A DNA stretch of 64,000 nucleotides from Ectopseudomonas composti (GTDB lineage: Bacteria > Pseudomonadota > Gammaproteobacteria > Pseudomonadales > Pseudomonadaceae), in NCBI RefSeq assembly GCF_001567565.1, contig NZ_LSSW01000021.1:356333-420332 (forward strand). The letters are read 5' to 3'. Position numbers and translations under genes: made by a program. Below, piece by piece: positions 8,584 to 17,507 of this stretch; position 1 is the first letter of the stretch; each line of letters opens with the position of its first letter. The notes under the pieces were generated by a model that worked only from the letters and a program-made list of their open reading frames with translations, searched no databases and had not been told where the DNA came from.

Positions 8584-10050
8584 CTACAAGCGCCAGGCGC
8601 GTCGGAGCCGCTGTAGCGCTTCGACGATCTGCGCCTCCGGCACTGCGGCAAAGCCCAGCACCAATCCGGCGCGGGCATCCTCGGGCGTTTCGCTACCGGG
8701 CAGCCAATAGTCGCTCAAGGGGTTCATCTCGATGTCGGCTGCACGGGCTGCGGCGATCAGCTCATGTTCACGCGCGCGAGTCGCGACCTTGATGCTCAGG
8801 TGCAGGCCCGCTTCCACAGCCGGCAACGGCGAGCAGCCTGGAATGGACTGCGGCCAGGCCTTGAGCAAGGCATCGCGGCGACTGCGAGCGACCTGGCGCA
8901 TGCGCCGTACATGGCGCTGGAAGTGCCCGGCGGCAATGAATTCGGCCATCACCGCCTGGGTGCCGACCTCCAGGTGGCGCAGCTCCAGTGCCTGGCGCCG
9001 GGCGAAGGGCTCGGCCAGCGCTGGCGGCAGCACCAGATAGCCCAGGCGTAGCGCCGGAAAGGCAAGCTTGCCGAAGGTGCCGACGTAGATCACCCGCTGC
9101 TGATCGTCCAGCGCTGCCAGCGGCGCGAGCGGCGTGCCGCTGTAGCGGTACTCGCCGTCGTAGTCGTCCTCGATGATCCAGCCATCCACGCGCTTGGCCC
9201 ACTCCAGCAGAGCCAGGCGTCGCGGCAACGACAGGGTCACGCCGGTGGGGTACTGGTGCGCGGGCGTGACATAGGCCAGCCGGCAATCGTTGAGACGCTG
9301 CAGGGCGGCGACATCCAGGCCTTCGCCATCCACCGCGATGCCGCACAGCTGCGCGCCCGCCACCGCGAAGGCATGGCCGGCAGCGCGGTAGCCAGGATTT
9401 TCCAGCGCCACCCGCGCTCCGGGCTGCACCAGCAACTGGGCGCAGAGGCTGATGGCCTGCTGCGAGCCGCAGGTAATCAGTACCTGCTGCGCCGTGCAGG
9501 TCAGGCCACGGCTGTTGCGCAGGTAAGCGGCGATTAGCTCGCGCAGCTGCATGTCACCGGCTGGATCGCCGTAGCCCAGTCGTGCTGGCGATGGTTTGCG
9601 CCAGAAGCGCGCCTGCAGCCGTGCCCAGGTTTCAAAGGGGAACAGATCGAAGGCGGGTACGCCGATGCGAAAGGCGCGCGGTGCGCCCGCGGCGGGGGTG
9701 GCCAGGTGGTGGCTGTGCACCAGCTGCAGTGCCGGGCTGGTGGCAGTAGGCGTGGCTGCGGCGTTGACCACGGGCTGGCTGCGCGGCAGTTCGGCGACGT
9801 AGGTGCCATCGCCGACCCGCCCGGCTACGTAGCCCTCGGCATACAGCTGGTCCAGTGCACGGGTCACGGTGTTGCGCGAGATGCCAAGCCGCGCGGCCAG
9901 CTCACGGCTCGCAGGCAGGCGTGTGCCACCCGCCAGGCGGCCGTCGAGGATGCGCTCGCGCAGTGCCTGGTAGAGCTGGCGCGCCAGGCCCCGACCGGGC
10001 TGCAGATGAATGCCGGAAAGATCGAATGGCAAGGCGGGCGAGCGGTTCAT
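8584..10050 (-). CDS. MocR/GntR-family regulator with aminotransferase-like domain
   Basis: Protein of 488 residues. A GntR winged helix-turn-helix occupies about residues 10-85 (LYQALRERILDGRLAGGTRLPASRELAARLGISRNTVTRAL). A fold-type I PLP domain follows: the ITCGSQQAISL segment, the conserved 'IIEDDYDGEYRY' and the likely PLP lysine in 'YVGTFGKLAFPALRLGYLV'. MocR proteins such as PdxR and GabR bind PLP and usually an amino compound, and control vitamin B6 or amino-acid genes. The divergent neighbour at 10148 (PaiB-like, a flavin-binding fold related to PNP oxidase) is a plausible target. ATTGGC/GCCAAT arms at 10060-10065 and 10101-10106 lie in the shared promoter gap. Confidence 0.88.
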   Translation of the reverse strand: MNRSPALPFDLSGIHLQPGRGLARQLYQALRERILDGRLAGGTRLPASRELAARLGISRNTVTRALDQLYAEGYVAGRVGDGTYVAELPRSQPVVNAAATPTATSPALQLVHSHHLATPAAGAPRAFRIGVPAFDLFPFETWARLQARFWRKPSPARLGYGDPAGDMQLRELIAAYLRNSRGLTCTAQQVLITCGSQQAISLCAQLLVQPGARVALENPGYRAAGHAFAVAGAQLCGIAVDGEGLDVAALQRLNDCRLAYVTPAHQYPTGVTLSLPRRLALLEWAKRVDGWIIEDDYDGEYRYSGTPLAPLAALDDQQRVIYVGTFGKLAFPALRLGYLVLPPALAEPFARRQALELRHLEVGTQAVMAEFIAAGHFQRHVRRMRQVARSRRDALLKAWPQSIPGCSPLPAVEAGLHLSIKVATRAREHELIAAARAADIEMNPLSDYWLPGSETPEDARAGLVLGFAAVPEAQIVEALQRLRRAWRL

Positions 10051-10147
10051 GATCGAAGGATTGGCTCTATGAAAGTCGTCAGGAATGGATCTTACATCAG
10101 GCCAATATCCTGCCTAGCATGAGCCCATCACGCCAGGAGATACCGCT

Positions 10148-10780
10148 ATGTACTGCCCCGCCGCCTTCCGTCAGGACGACCTGCTCACCCTGCAGGCGCA
10201 GATTCAGGCCACGGGTCTGGGCGTCCTGACCAGCAGTGGCGAACAGGGCCTGCACGCCAGCCATCTGCCACTGCTGCTCGAGCCGGGTGAGGGCGAGTTC
10301 GGCACCCTGTACGGCCACTTCGCGCGTGCCAATCCGCATTGGCGCGATCTGGCGAGCGGCGCCGAGGCCCTGGTGGTGTTCAGCGGTGCGGATGCCTACG
10401 TGCATCCCGGCTGGTACGCGGCCAAGGCCGAGCACGGCAAGGTGGTGCCGACCTGGAACTACATCGCCGTGCATGCCTGGGGCCAGGCCGAGGTGTTCGA
10501 CGACCCCGAGCGCCTGCTGCAACTGGTCAGCCGTCTTAGCGAGCGCCATGAACGGGGCCGCATCAAGCCCTGGGCGGTCAGCGATGCACCAGGCGACTAC
10601 ATCGACGCCATGCTGCGCGCGATCGTCGGCTTTGCCCTGCCGATCCGCCGCATCGAGGGCAAGTGGAAGCTCAGCCAGAACCGTTCGGCCAGTGACCAGG
10701 CCAGCGTGCGTATGGGCCTGGCGGAGTCGGCCCGTGCCAGCGACCGCGAGCTGGCCCAGCAGATGAATCCAACCGACTGA
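10148..10780 (+). CDS. PaiB-like FMN-binding protein
   Basis: Protein of 210 residues, the usual size for the PaiB/FMN_bind_2 family. It begins MYCPAAFRQDD and carries 'HASHLPLLLEPGEGEFGTLYGHFARANPHW' and 'YVHPGWYAAKAEHGKVVPTWNY', both characteristic of the family. PaiB of Bacillus subtilis is a negative regulator of degradative enzymes and sporulation; in proteobacteria the role is unknown, and the split-barrel fold resembles flavin reductases. Ribosome binding site CAGGAGA precedes the ATG. It is probably the first gene of an operon with two acetyltransferases (gaps of 17 and -1 bases), and B. subtilis paiB likewise pairs with the acetyltransferase gene paiA. Confidence 0.85.
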   Translation: MYCPAAFRQDDLLTLQAQIQATGLGVLTSSGEQGLHASHLPLLLEPGEGEFGTLYGHFARANPHWRDLASGAEALVVFSGADAYVHPGWYAAKAEHGKVVPTWNYIAVHAWGQAEVFDDPERLLQLVSRLSERHERGRIKPWAVSDAPGDYIDAMLRAIVGFALPIRRIEGKWKLSQNRSASDQASVRMGLAESARASDRELAQQMNPTD

Positions 10781-10797
10781 GACACGAGGAGTGCCCA

Positions 10798-11238
10798 ATG
10801 CTCGACATTCGCCCTGTAACTGCCGACGACCATGCTGTCTGGCTGCCGCTCTGGCAGGCTTACCAGCGCTTCTATCAGGCTGACATCCCGGCTGAAACCA
10901 GCGCCGTGACCTGGCAGCGCTTTCTCGATCCGGCCGAGCCGATGCACGCTGCGCTGGCCTGGCAGGATGGCGAGGCCGTCGGCCTGGTGCACTTCATCTA
11001 CCACCGCAGCTGCTGGACCACCGGCGACTACTGTTACCTGCAGGATCTCTATGTCGCCGAGCAGATTCGCGGTAGCGGCATCGGTCGTGCCCTGATCGAG
11101 CACGTGTACAGCGAGGCGCGTGCAGCCGGTGCCAGCCGCGTGCACTGGTTGACCCAGGAAACCAACTACCGGGGCCGCATGCTCTATGACCGCATCGGCG
11201 ATCGCTCCGGTTTCATCCAGTACAGGAAGCTCTTCTGA
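10798..11238 (+). CDS. GNAT-family N-acetyltransferase
   Basis: Protein of 146 residues, with GAGGAG as ribosome binding site. The acetyl-CoA binding motif A is 'YCYLQDLYVAEQIRGSGIGRALIEHV' (split here by position, about residues 78-103), with the RGSGIGR phosphate loop. The C-terminal 'LYDRIGDRSGFIQYRK' is typical of the polyamine-type GNATs. Substrate unknown. It is a close paralogue of the gene at 15634, about two-thirds identical by eye over the full length. The stop overlaps the start of the next gene (TGATG), so translation is coupled. Confidence 0.85.
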   Translation: MLDIRPVTADDHAVWLPLWQAYQRFYQADIPAETSAVTWQRFLDPAEPMHAALAWQDGEAVGLVHFIYHRSCWTTGDYCYLQDLYVAEQIRGSGIGRALIEHVYSEARAAGASRVHWLTQETNYRGRMLYDRIGDRSGFIQYRKLF

Positions 11239-11909
11239 TGACCACCGATCTCGCTCAATGGCAACCCCGTCCGCAACCGGACCAGCGCATGCTGCAGGGG
11301 CGTTTCGTGCGCCTCGAGGCGCTGGATGTCGAGCGCCATGCCGATGATCTGTGGCGCGCGTTGCAGGGGCCGGACCCGGCGCTGTGGAATTATCTGCCCT
11401 ACGGCCCATTCATCGAGCGTAGCGATTTCGACGCCTGGCTGAGCGGCAACGCCGACAGTCGCGATCCGCTGTTCTATGCCGTCATCGATCAGGCTGAGGG
11501 CCGCGCCCTGGGGCTGTTCAGCTACCTGCGCATCACCGCGGCCGATGGCAGCATCGAGATTGGTCATGTCGCCTTCGGTGCGCCCATGCAGCGCACGGCG
11601 GGTGCGACCGAAGCGATCTACCTGCTGGCGCGCCATGCCTTCGACGACCTTGGCTACCGGCGTCTGGAGTGGAAGTGCGACGCGGCCAATGCCCGCTCCA
11701 TGCGCGCCGCCGAACGCTTCGGCTTTACGTACGAGGGGCTGTTCCGCCAGCACATGGTGCGCAAGGGGCGTAACCGAGACACCGCCTGGTTCTCCATCAT
11801 CGACGGTGAATGGCCGGCCTGCCGTGCAGCCTTCGAGCACTGGCTGGCTGTGGACAACTTCGACGAGCGAGGCCAGCAGCGGCAGCGCCTTGAGGCGCTG
11901 CGCGAATGA
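11238..11909 (+). CDS. RimL/RimJ-type GNAT acetyltransferase
   Basis: Protein of 223 residues of the Acetyltransf_3 subgroup. Visible features are 'GRFVRLEALDVERHADDLWRAL' at the N terminus, 'IEIGHVAFGAPMQRTAGATEAIYLLARHAFDDLGYRRLEWKCDAANARSMRAAERFGFTYEGLFRQHMV' as the core, and the family ending with an Arg-rich tail. Members acetylate protein N termini or small molecules; the substrate here is unknown. Start codon overlaps the preceding gene's stop by one base. Last gene of the paiB-like operon; no clear terminator follows. Confidence 0.85.
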   Translation: MTTDLAQWQPRPQPDQRMLQGRFVRLEALDVERHADDLWRALQGPDPALWNYLPYGPFIERSDFDAWLSGNADSRDPLFYAVIDQAEGRALGLFSYLRITAADGSIEIGHVAFGAPMQRTAGATEAIYLLARHAFDDLGYRRLEWKCDAANARSMRAAERFGFTYEGLFRQHMVRKGRNRDTAWFSIIDGEWPACRAAFEHWLAVDNFDERGQQRQRLEALRE

Positions 11910-12070
11910 AAGATGGGTGGAAAACCGGCCACACCAGGCGCAGCGATCGGCGGCAGTGACGGCCAGAAGCGTGAATCACTGCGCCGAGAAAACGGAGCTG
12001 GCGAGTTGCATGTGAGCTTTTCGAGGCTGTTCTTGATGAACGCAGGCCGTTTTCAACGACCTGAAAGCAC

Positions 12071-12889
12071 TCACTCCATCTCGAACAGACCATCACGCAG
12101 CTGTGCACCGCCCAGGCGTTCGCGGATGTCGTCGTCGATGCGCGGGTCGTCGGGGGCGTAGAGCATCAGCTGGCGATAGGCGTTGACCCGGTTGATCTCG
12201 CTGCCCAGGTACTGCCAGACCACGCGGGTGCAGGCCGGCGTGCGGCGGTCGCCGCTGGAGACGCCGGTCTTGATGCCGTTGAGGCGAATGATGCGGCTCT
12301 TGAAGCTGGGGATCAGAATGGTCTGGCTCATCTCGTTGCCGGTGAGCGACTCGTAGTCCACCAGAAACAGGCGGTCCTGCAGGAAAAACGCTGTACCCAG
12401 GTAGCGGCAGCGTACCCAGTCCTCGCTGCCGCCGCGCGCGGTTTCCTGGCGCTCCTGACGTTCCTGGCGCTCGAACAGGTAGTTGCCGCGCTCCTCGCGC
12501 AGGTGCACCAGCGACAGCAGCACGTGCCCCGGTACCGACATGCAGTTGGAGTATTCGAAGTAGTAGCCGCAATAGCGCTCCATCGGGCTGGCCTGCCGGC
12601 GCAGCGGCGCGAACAGCTCCAGCAGTGGATCGTTGCCACTGTGCTGCTGGGCATCGCCGCTGCGCGCGCCGATCAGGCGGGCGAACTGCTCGGCGGGCAT
12701 CGCCAGCTCGAACGGCTCGACACCGAAGAAGTCACCGATGCGTTTGAGGTTGTGCGTGGTCGGTCGGCTCTGCCCGGCCAGGTAGCGATTGAACTGCGCG
12801 CGGTTGATCGACAGCTTGCGGCAGACCTCGGCAATCGAGCGGTAGTGGCTGCAGAGCAGTTTCAGGTTGGCGCCGAGGGAATCGGACAT
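12071..12889 (-). CDS. XRE-family transcriptional regulator
   Basis: Protein of 272 residues. An XRE helix-turn-helix spans about residues 5-60 (LKLLCSHYRSIAEVCRKLSINRAQFNRYLAGQSRPTTHNLKRIGDFF). The remaining 200 residues form a domain I cannot name; it contains an Arg/Glu/Gln-rich loop (RQERQERQE) and 'FFLQDRLFLVDYESLTGNEMSQTILIPS', suggesting a ligand or oligomerisation domain. It is divergent from the AGCS symporter gene. The 158-base gap holds a 9 bp inverted repeat (12903-12942) that could be its operator. Regulation of amino-acid uptake is inference from position. Confidence 0.8.
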   Translation of the reverse strand: MSDSLGANLKLLCSHYRSIAEVCRKLSINRAQFNRYLAGQSRPTTHNLKRIGDFFGVEPFELAMPAEQFARLIGARSGDAQQHSGNDPLLELFAPLRRQASPMERYCGYYFEYSNCMSVPGHVLLSLVHLREERGNYLFERQERQERQETARGGSEDWVRCRYLGTAFFLQDRLFLVDYESLTGNEMSQTILIPSFKSRIIRLNGIKTGVSSGDRRTPACTRVVWQYLGSEINRVNAYRQLMLYAPDDPRIDDDIRERLGGAQLRDGLFEME

Positions 12890-12902
12890 ATGGCCGCTCC
12901 AG

Positions 12903-12942
12903 CTGATGCGAATGACGCGATTCTAGCATCAACTCGCATCAG
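12903..12942. promoter_or_regulatory. Inverted repeat, candidate operator of the XRE regulator
   Basis: CTGATGCGA (12903-12911) and TCGCATCAG (12934-12942) are perfect 9-base inverted arms, 31 bp apart (about three helical turns). A third GCATC lies between them at 12926-12930. The element is 13 bases upstream of the XRE start codon and about 105 bases upstream of the symporter start, so it could serve autoregulation and control of both genes. Confidence 0.5.
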
Positions 12943-13047
12943 ATCGCCGCGACCTGCGAAATTGTCCCGCGCCGAGCCTTCACCAAAGATTGCGCCACCC
13001 GCCCTCGGGGCGCATTCCCATTCAGAACAACAAGAGAGAAAGCCTCC

Positions 13048-14487
13048 ATGCTAGATCTTCTCAATGACCTCATCTGGAGCAAGCTGCTGATCGTGATGCT
13101 GATCGGTCTCGGCCTGTACTTCACCATCGCTTCGCGCTTCGTTCAGTTCCGCTACTTCAGCAGCATGTTCCGCATCTTCAGCGAAGCCTTCCAGCGCCAG
13201 CCGGGCCAGCTCAGCTCGTTCCAGGCCCTGATGCTGTCGGTCGCCGGCCGCGTCGGCGCCGGTAACATCGCCGGCGTATCGGTCGCGATCATGCTCGGTG
13301 GCCCAGGCGCCATCTTCTGGATGTGGGTCGTGGCCCTGGTCGGCATGGCCACCAGCTACTTCGAGTGCTCGCTGGCGCAGCTGTACAAGCGTCGCGAAGC
13401 CGATGGCGGCTACCGTGGTGGCCCGGCTTTCTACATCCAGCACGGTCTTGGCCAGCGTTGGCTGGGCATCGTCGTGTCGATCCTGCTGCTGGTGACCTTC
13501 GGCTTCGGTTTCAACGCCGTGCAGTCGTTCACCGTCGCCAGCTCCCTGCATGACACCTTCGGTATCCCGACCCTGGCCAGTGGCATTGCCCTGACCGTGG
13601 TGATCGGCCTGATCATCTTCGGTGGCATCAAGCGTATCGCCCAGTTCGCCGACGTACTGGTACCGGTCATGGCGTTCTCCTACATCGCCATGGCGCTGCT
13701 GGTGATCGGCATGAACATCAGCGAAGTACCGGCTACCTTCGGCCTGATCTTCAACAGCGCGTTCGGCCTCGAGCCGGCCTTCGCCGGCGGTATCGGCGCG
13801 GCCATCATCATGGGCGTCAAGCGCGGTCTGTTCTCCAACGAAGCCGGTCTGGGCAGCGCGCCGAACGTGGCCGCGGTCGCCGAGGTCAAGCACCCGGCCG
13901 CGCAGGGCATAGTGCAGTCGCTCAGCGTGTTCATCGACACCCTGATCCTGTGCAGCTGCACCGCACTGATCATCCTGCTGTCGGGCGTCTATCAGCCGGG
14001 CATGGAGCAGGCCGGTGTGGTCCTGACCCAGAGCGCCGTTGCCGCCGTGGTCGGCGAGTGGGGCCGCGTGTTCATCAGCCTGGCGCTGCTGCTGTTCGTC
14101 TTCACCACCCTGATCTACAACTACTACCTGGGTGAGAACGCCCTGGGCTTCTTCAGCCAGAAGCGTGGCCCGGTGATGATCTACCGCGTGCTGGTGGTTG
14201 GCCTGGTGCTGTGGGGTTCGGTGCAGGACCTGGGCACCGTGTTCGCCTTCGCGGACGTGACCATGGGTCTGCTGGCGATCTGCAACCTGATTGCCCTGGC
14301 CCTGCTGTTCAAGGTGGGCGTGCGCCTGATGCGCGACTACGATAACCAGATCAAGGCGGGTGTGAAGTCGCCGGTGTTCGACGCCAAGCAGTTCGCTGAC
14401 CTGGACCTGGACCCTGCCGTATGGGGCAGCCAGCCAGGCAGCGCCGACAATCCGGCAGAAATCGGTGATCGCGCCTACCAGCGTTGA
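13048..14487 (+). CDS. Alanine/glycine:cation symporter (AGCS family)
   Basis: Inner-membrane protein of 479 residues with about eleven hydrophobic helices. Family motifs visible are 'SVAGRVGAGNIAGVSVAIMLGGPGAIFWMWV' near residues 68-98 and 'GVKRGLFSNEAGLGSAPNVAA' near 255-275; the latter contains the substrate-binding region of the AGCS (AlsT/DagA) fold. These proteins take up alanine or glycine with sodium or protons. Single gene, closed by a terminator at 14506-14529. The divergent XRE gene is the candidate regulator. Confidence 0.92.
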   Translation: MLDLLNDLIWSKLLIVMLIGLGLYFTIASRFVQFRYFSSMFRIFSEAFQRQPGQLSSFQALMLSVAGRVGAGNIAGVSVAIMLGGPGAIFWMWVVALVGMATSYFECSLAQLYKRREADGGYRGGPAFYIQHGLGQRWLGIVVSILLLVTFGFGFNAVQSFTVASSLHDTFGIPTLASGIALTVVIGLIIFGGIKRIAQFADVLVPVMAFSYIAMALLVIGMNISEVPATFGLIFNSAFGLEPAFAGGIGAAIIMGVKRGLFSNEAGLGSAPNVAAVAEVKHPAAQGIVQSLSVFIDTLILCSCTALIILLSGVYQPGMEQAGVVLTQSAVAAVVGEWGRVFISLALLLFVFTTLIYNYYLGENALGFFSQKRGPVMIYRVLVVGLVLWGSVQDLGTVFAFADVTMGLLAICNLIALALLFKVGVRLMRDYDNQIKAGVKSPVFDAKQFADLDLDPAVWGSQPGSADNPAEIGDRAYQR

Positions 14488-14505
14488 TTTGACTCAGATG
14501 GGAAG

Positions 14506-14529
14506 AGGGGGCGATGCCCCCTTTTTCTT
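14506..14529 (+). terminator. Rho-independent terminator of the AGCS symporter
   Basis: AGGGGGC (14506-14512) and GCCCCCT (14516-14522) around a GAT loop, followed by TTTTCTT. It lies 18 bases after the stop codon. Confidence 0.92.
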
Positions 14530-14616
14530 GGCCTGCCATCTCTGGCGGCCATCCTTCGGGCAGTCGTAAGCGACGTTGCAAACGTCCCGTTTGCCCGCGA
14601 TATGCGAGGAGAGTCC

Positions 14617-15606
14617 ATGGCGACCCCAGAAAAACTCCTGGTGCTGTACACAGGCGGCACCATCGGCATGCAGATGAGCGCAGACGGCCTGGCGCCGGCT
14701 TCGGGTTTCGAGGCGCGCATGCGCGCACAACAGGCCCAGGAGAATGCCAGCGAGCTGCCGCAGTGGCACTTTCGCGAGCTGCTGCCGCTGATCGACAGTG
14801 CCAACATGAACACCGGCCACTGGCTGACGCTGCGTGACGAGATCGTCACCGCCGTGCAGACGCATGGTCACGACGCCGTGCTGGTGCTGCATGGCACCGA
14901 CACCCTGGCCTACAGCGCTGCAGCACTGAGTTTCCTGCTGCTCGGCCTCGAGGTGCCGGTAGTCTTCACAGGGGCCATGCAGCCGGCAGGTGTCGCTGGC
15001 GGCGATGCCTGGCCCAACCTGTTCGGCGCGATGCGCGCCTTGTATCGCGGTGTGGCGCCAGGCGTGCACCTCTACTTCAACGGCCAGCTGTTGCATGGCG
15101 CGCGCTGTTCTAAGTTGCGCAGCGACGCCTTCGATGCCTTCCAGGTACTGCCGCGTCAGCGCCAGGCGGAACGTGCCACGGTCGATGCACAAATCGACTT
15201 CCGCCAGCTGCGTCAGGCGGTCAATCTCGCGGTGCTGCCGCTGCATCCGGCCGTGCAGGCCGGGCATCTGCAAGCCCTGTTCGACAGCGGTGTGCAGGGC
15301 CTGCTGCTGGAGTGCTATGGCAGTGGCACCGGTCCGGCCGGCGATGCGCAGTTGATGAGCGCGCTGCGCCAGGCGCACCAGCGCGGCGTGGTGCTGGCGG
15401 CGATCAGCCAGTGCGCGCAGGGACATGTGCAGTTCGGCGTCTACGCGGCCGGCAGCCGTCTGGCCGAGGTCGGTCTGGTGTCCTGCGGTGGCATGACCCG
15501 TGAGGCTGCGCTGGGCAAGCTGTTCGCCCTGCTCGGCGCCGGTTTGCCGCAGGCACAGGTCGAGCACTGGCTGGCGCGCGATCTCTGTGGTGAGATGAGC
15601 GACTGA
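14617..15606 (+). CDS. ansA: Type I (cytoplasmic) L-asparaginase
   Basis: Protein of 329 residues that hydrolyses L-asparagine to aspartate and ammonia. Both catalytic threonine motifs are present: TGGTIGM at about residues 11-17 and HGTDTLAYSA at about 90-99. There is no signal peptide, so it is cytoplasmic and of the type I group. The start at 14617 has GAGGAGAG upstream; a start 15 bases earlier would overlap this site. A GCAAACG/CGTTTGC hairpin (14578-14594) lies just before the ribosome binding site. The product feeds aspartase (aspA) encoded about 9 kb upstream. The symbol follows the type I enzyme and is not proven. Confidence 0.9.
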   Translation: MATPEKLLVLYTGGTIGMQMSADGLAPASGFEARMRAQQAQENASELPQWHFRELLPLIDSANMNTGHWLTLRDEIVTAVQTHGHDAVLVLHGTDTLAYSAAALSFLLLGLEVPVVFTGAMQPAGVAGGDAWPNLFGAMRALYRGVAPGVHLYFNGQLLHGARCSKLRSDAFDAFQVLPRQRQAERATVDAQIDFRQLRQAVNLAVLPLHPAVQAGHLQALFDSGVQGLLLECYGSGTGPAGDAQLMSALRQAHQRGVVLAAISQCAQGHVQFGVYAAGSRLAEVGLVSCGGMTREAALGKLFALLGAGLPQAQVEHWLARDLCGEMSD

Positions 15607-15633
15607 TCCACCTGCCCAAACAGAGGAAGGACG

Positions 15634-16077
15634 ATGAGTATCGACATTCGCCCTGTAGTCGCTGCCGATCACGAAGCCTGGTTGCCGCTATGGCAGGGCT
15701 ACCAGCGCTTCTACATGACCGAAATCCCCGCCGACGCCAGCGCCACCACCTGGCAGCGGTTTCTCGACCCTAGCGAACCCATGGGTGCTGCCTTGGCCTG
15801 GCAGGGTGACCGCGCCATCGGCCTGGTGCACTGGGTCATCCACCGCTCGACCTGGACCAGTGGCGACTACTGCTACCTGCAGGATCTGTTCGTCGCCAAG
15901 GGCGAGCGTAGCGGCGGTGTCGGGCGCAAATTGATCCAGCACGTGTTTGAGCAGGCACACGCCGCAGGCTGTTCGCGGGTGCACTGGCTGACTCACGAGA
16001 GCAACAGCCAGGCCAAGCTGCTGTACGAGCGCATCGGCGAGCGCTCGGGCTTCGTGCAGTACCGCAAAATCCTGTAG
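15634..16077 (+). CDS. GNAT-family N-acetyltransferase, paralogue of 10798
   Basis: Protein of 147 residues, with GAGGAAGGA as ribosome binding site 27 bases after the asparaginase stop, hence probably one operon. The acetyl-CoA loop is 'RSGGVGRKLIQHVF', and the C terminus 'LLYERIGERSGFVQYRK' mirrors the paralogue at 10798. Long blocks are shared: 'TWQRFLDP', 'GDYCYLQDL', 'SRVHWLT'. Substrate unknown. The duplication is more likely intragenomic or lineage-old than a recent copy, because synonymous and amino-acid differences are spread through the gene. Confidence 0.85.
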   Translation: MSIDIRPVVAADHEAWLPLWQGYQRFYMTEIPADASATTWQRFLDPSEPMGAALAWQGDRAIGLVHWVIHRSTWTSGDYCYLQDLFVAKGERSGGVGRKLIQHVFEQAHAAGCSRVHWLTHESNSQAKLLYERIGERSGFVQYRKIL

Positions 16078-16083
16078 TCGGCC

Positions 16084-16479
16084 TCAGGGCCGACGCGCGA
16101 TAAAGTCGATCTCCACCAGCGCATGGCGTGCCAGGCCCGTGGTGCCGATGCAGGTGCGCGCCGGGCGCTTGTCTTCGGGGAAGTAGCTGGCATACACCGC
16201 GTTGAAACGCGCGTAATCGCCGTGGAAATCGGTGAGAAACGCGCGCGCCGACACCACGTTTTCCAGGCCCAGGCCGAGGCCGCTGAGCACCACCAGCAGG
16301 TTGTCGAAGGTCTTGTGCGTCTGCGCCTCGATGCCTTCGGGCAGCGGCGCCGCTTCGTTGCCCGGGTCGATGGGCAACTGGCCGGTGATGAACACCCAGC
16401 CATCGGCTTCGCAGGCATGGGAGAACGGCGCGACCGGTGCGGGCGCAGCGGCGAACATGTGGTATTCGGGCATCGACAT
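16084..16479 (-). CDS. RidA-family protein (Rid/YjgF/UK114)
   Basis: Protein of 131 residues. RidA hydrolyses reactive enamine/imine intermediates (for example 2-aminoacrylate) made by PLP enzymes. The pattern 'GWVFITGQLPIDP', 'QTHKTFDNLLVVLSGLGLGLENVVSARAFLTDF' and 'RTCIGTTGLARHALVEIDFIA' keeps the Arg and Glu of the RidA active site. The start at 16479 is chosen for CAGGAG five bases upstream; a GTG at 16485 and an ATG at 16473 are alternatives. It converges on the GNAT gene with a 6-base gap. Its presence among amino-acid deaminases fits the family role. Confidence 0.85.
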   Translation of the reverse strand: MSMPEYHMFAAAPAPVAPFSHACEADGWVFITGQLPIDPGNEAAPLPEGIEAQTHKTFDNLLVVLSGLGLGLENVVSARAFLTDFHGDYARFNAVYASYFPEDKRPARTCIGTTGLARHALVEIDFIARRP

Positions 16480-16598
16480 GGGCACTCCTGGTCTTCAGGT
16501 TAGCTGGCTGTTGAACAACTACCTGCGTTGGCAATACTGCGTCAAAAACGGCCTCACCTACGTTTTTCAACGGCCTGCTGCGACCATACCCTATCGGA

Positions 16599-17507
16599 TC
16601 AGAATACCGACCAGCCGATGCGTTCGCTGAGCAGCTCCAGTGCCTTGATGCCGGCCAGGGAGTTACCCGCCGCATTGAGCTCCGGAGACCACACGCAGAC
16701 GCTGAACTGCCCCGGTACTACGGCGACAATACCGCCGCCGACGCCGCTCTTGCCTGGCAGGCCGACGCGATAGGCGAAGTTGCCGGCTTCGTCGTACAGC
16801 CCGCTGGTGGCCATGATCGCGTTGATCTGCTTGGTCTGGCGCGGCGACAGCACCTGTTCGCCGCTGTGCTGGCAGAAACCCTCGTTGGCCAGGAAACCGA
16901 AGGCGCGCGCCAGGTCGACGCAACTCATGCGCAGCGCGCAGCAGCTGAAGTAGCTGCGCAGCACGGCCTCGACCTCGTTGTGGAAATTTCCGAACGACTG
17001 CATCAGGTAGGCCGCTGCGGCATTGCGGGCGCGGTGCTGGTACTCGGATTCGGCAACGTGATTGTCCACCGTCACTTCGGGGTTGCCCGACAGGCGCCGG
17101 ACGAAATCGCGCATCGACAGTGCCGGCGCGGCGTAACGCGACTGGTTGATGTCACAGATCACCAGGGCACCGGCGTTGATGAACGGGTTACGCGGCTTGC
17201 CCCGCTCGAATTCGAGCTGCACCAGCGAGTTGAACGGCTGCCCGGACGGTTCGTGTCCCAGCCGTTGCCAGATGCTCTCGCCGCTGTGACCGATGGCCTG
17301 GACCAGGCTGAACACCTTGGAAACGCTCTGGATGGAGAAGGGCGTGCGCGCATCGCCGGCAACGTGTAACTGACCATCGTTGCCATACACGGCGATGCCC
17401 AGCTGATCGGGCACCACACTGGCCAGTGCGGGGATGTAATCGGCCACCCTGCCCTGGCCGATCAGCGGGCGGACTTCATCGAGAATTTCGTTCAACAGCG
17501 CTTGCAT
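16599..17507 (-). CDS. glsA: Glutaminase A
   Basis: Protein of 302 residues, the standard length of bacterial glutaminase, which hydrolyses glutamine to glutamate and ammonia. The beta-lactamase-like nucleophile motif SxxK is at S61-V-S-K64 (QSVSKVF). Other conserved blocks are '[10 protein letters not shown]', '[14 protein letters not shown]' and the C-terminal '[14 protein letters not shown]'. The start at 17507 ([12 protein letters not shown]) matches family starts; 24 upstream in-frame codons are rejected. Monocistronic. It complements asparaginase and aspartase nearby. Confidence 0.93.
   Translation of the reverse strand: MQALLNEILDEVRPLIGQGRVADYIPALASVVPDQLGIAVYGNDGQLHVAGDARTPFSIQSVSKVFSLVQAIGHSGESIWQRLGHEPSGQPFNSLVQLEFERGKPRNPFINAGALVICDINQSRYAAPALSMRDFVRRLSGNPEVTVDNHVAESEYQHRARNAAAAYLMQSFGNFHNEVEAVLRSYFSCCALRMSCVDLARAFGFLANEGFCQHSGEQVLSPRQTKQINAIMATSGLYDEAGNFAYRVGLPGKSGVGGGIVAVVPGQFSVCVWSPELNAAGNSLAGIKALELLSERIGWSVF

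Noticed and set aside
16500..16598. A small gene or sRNA in the ridA-glsA gap
   Set aside because: The sequence is A+T-rich and has AACGGCC repeats, but I see no promoter-terminator pair or start site; probably repeat-derived.
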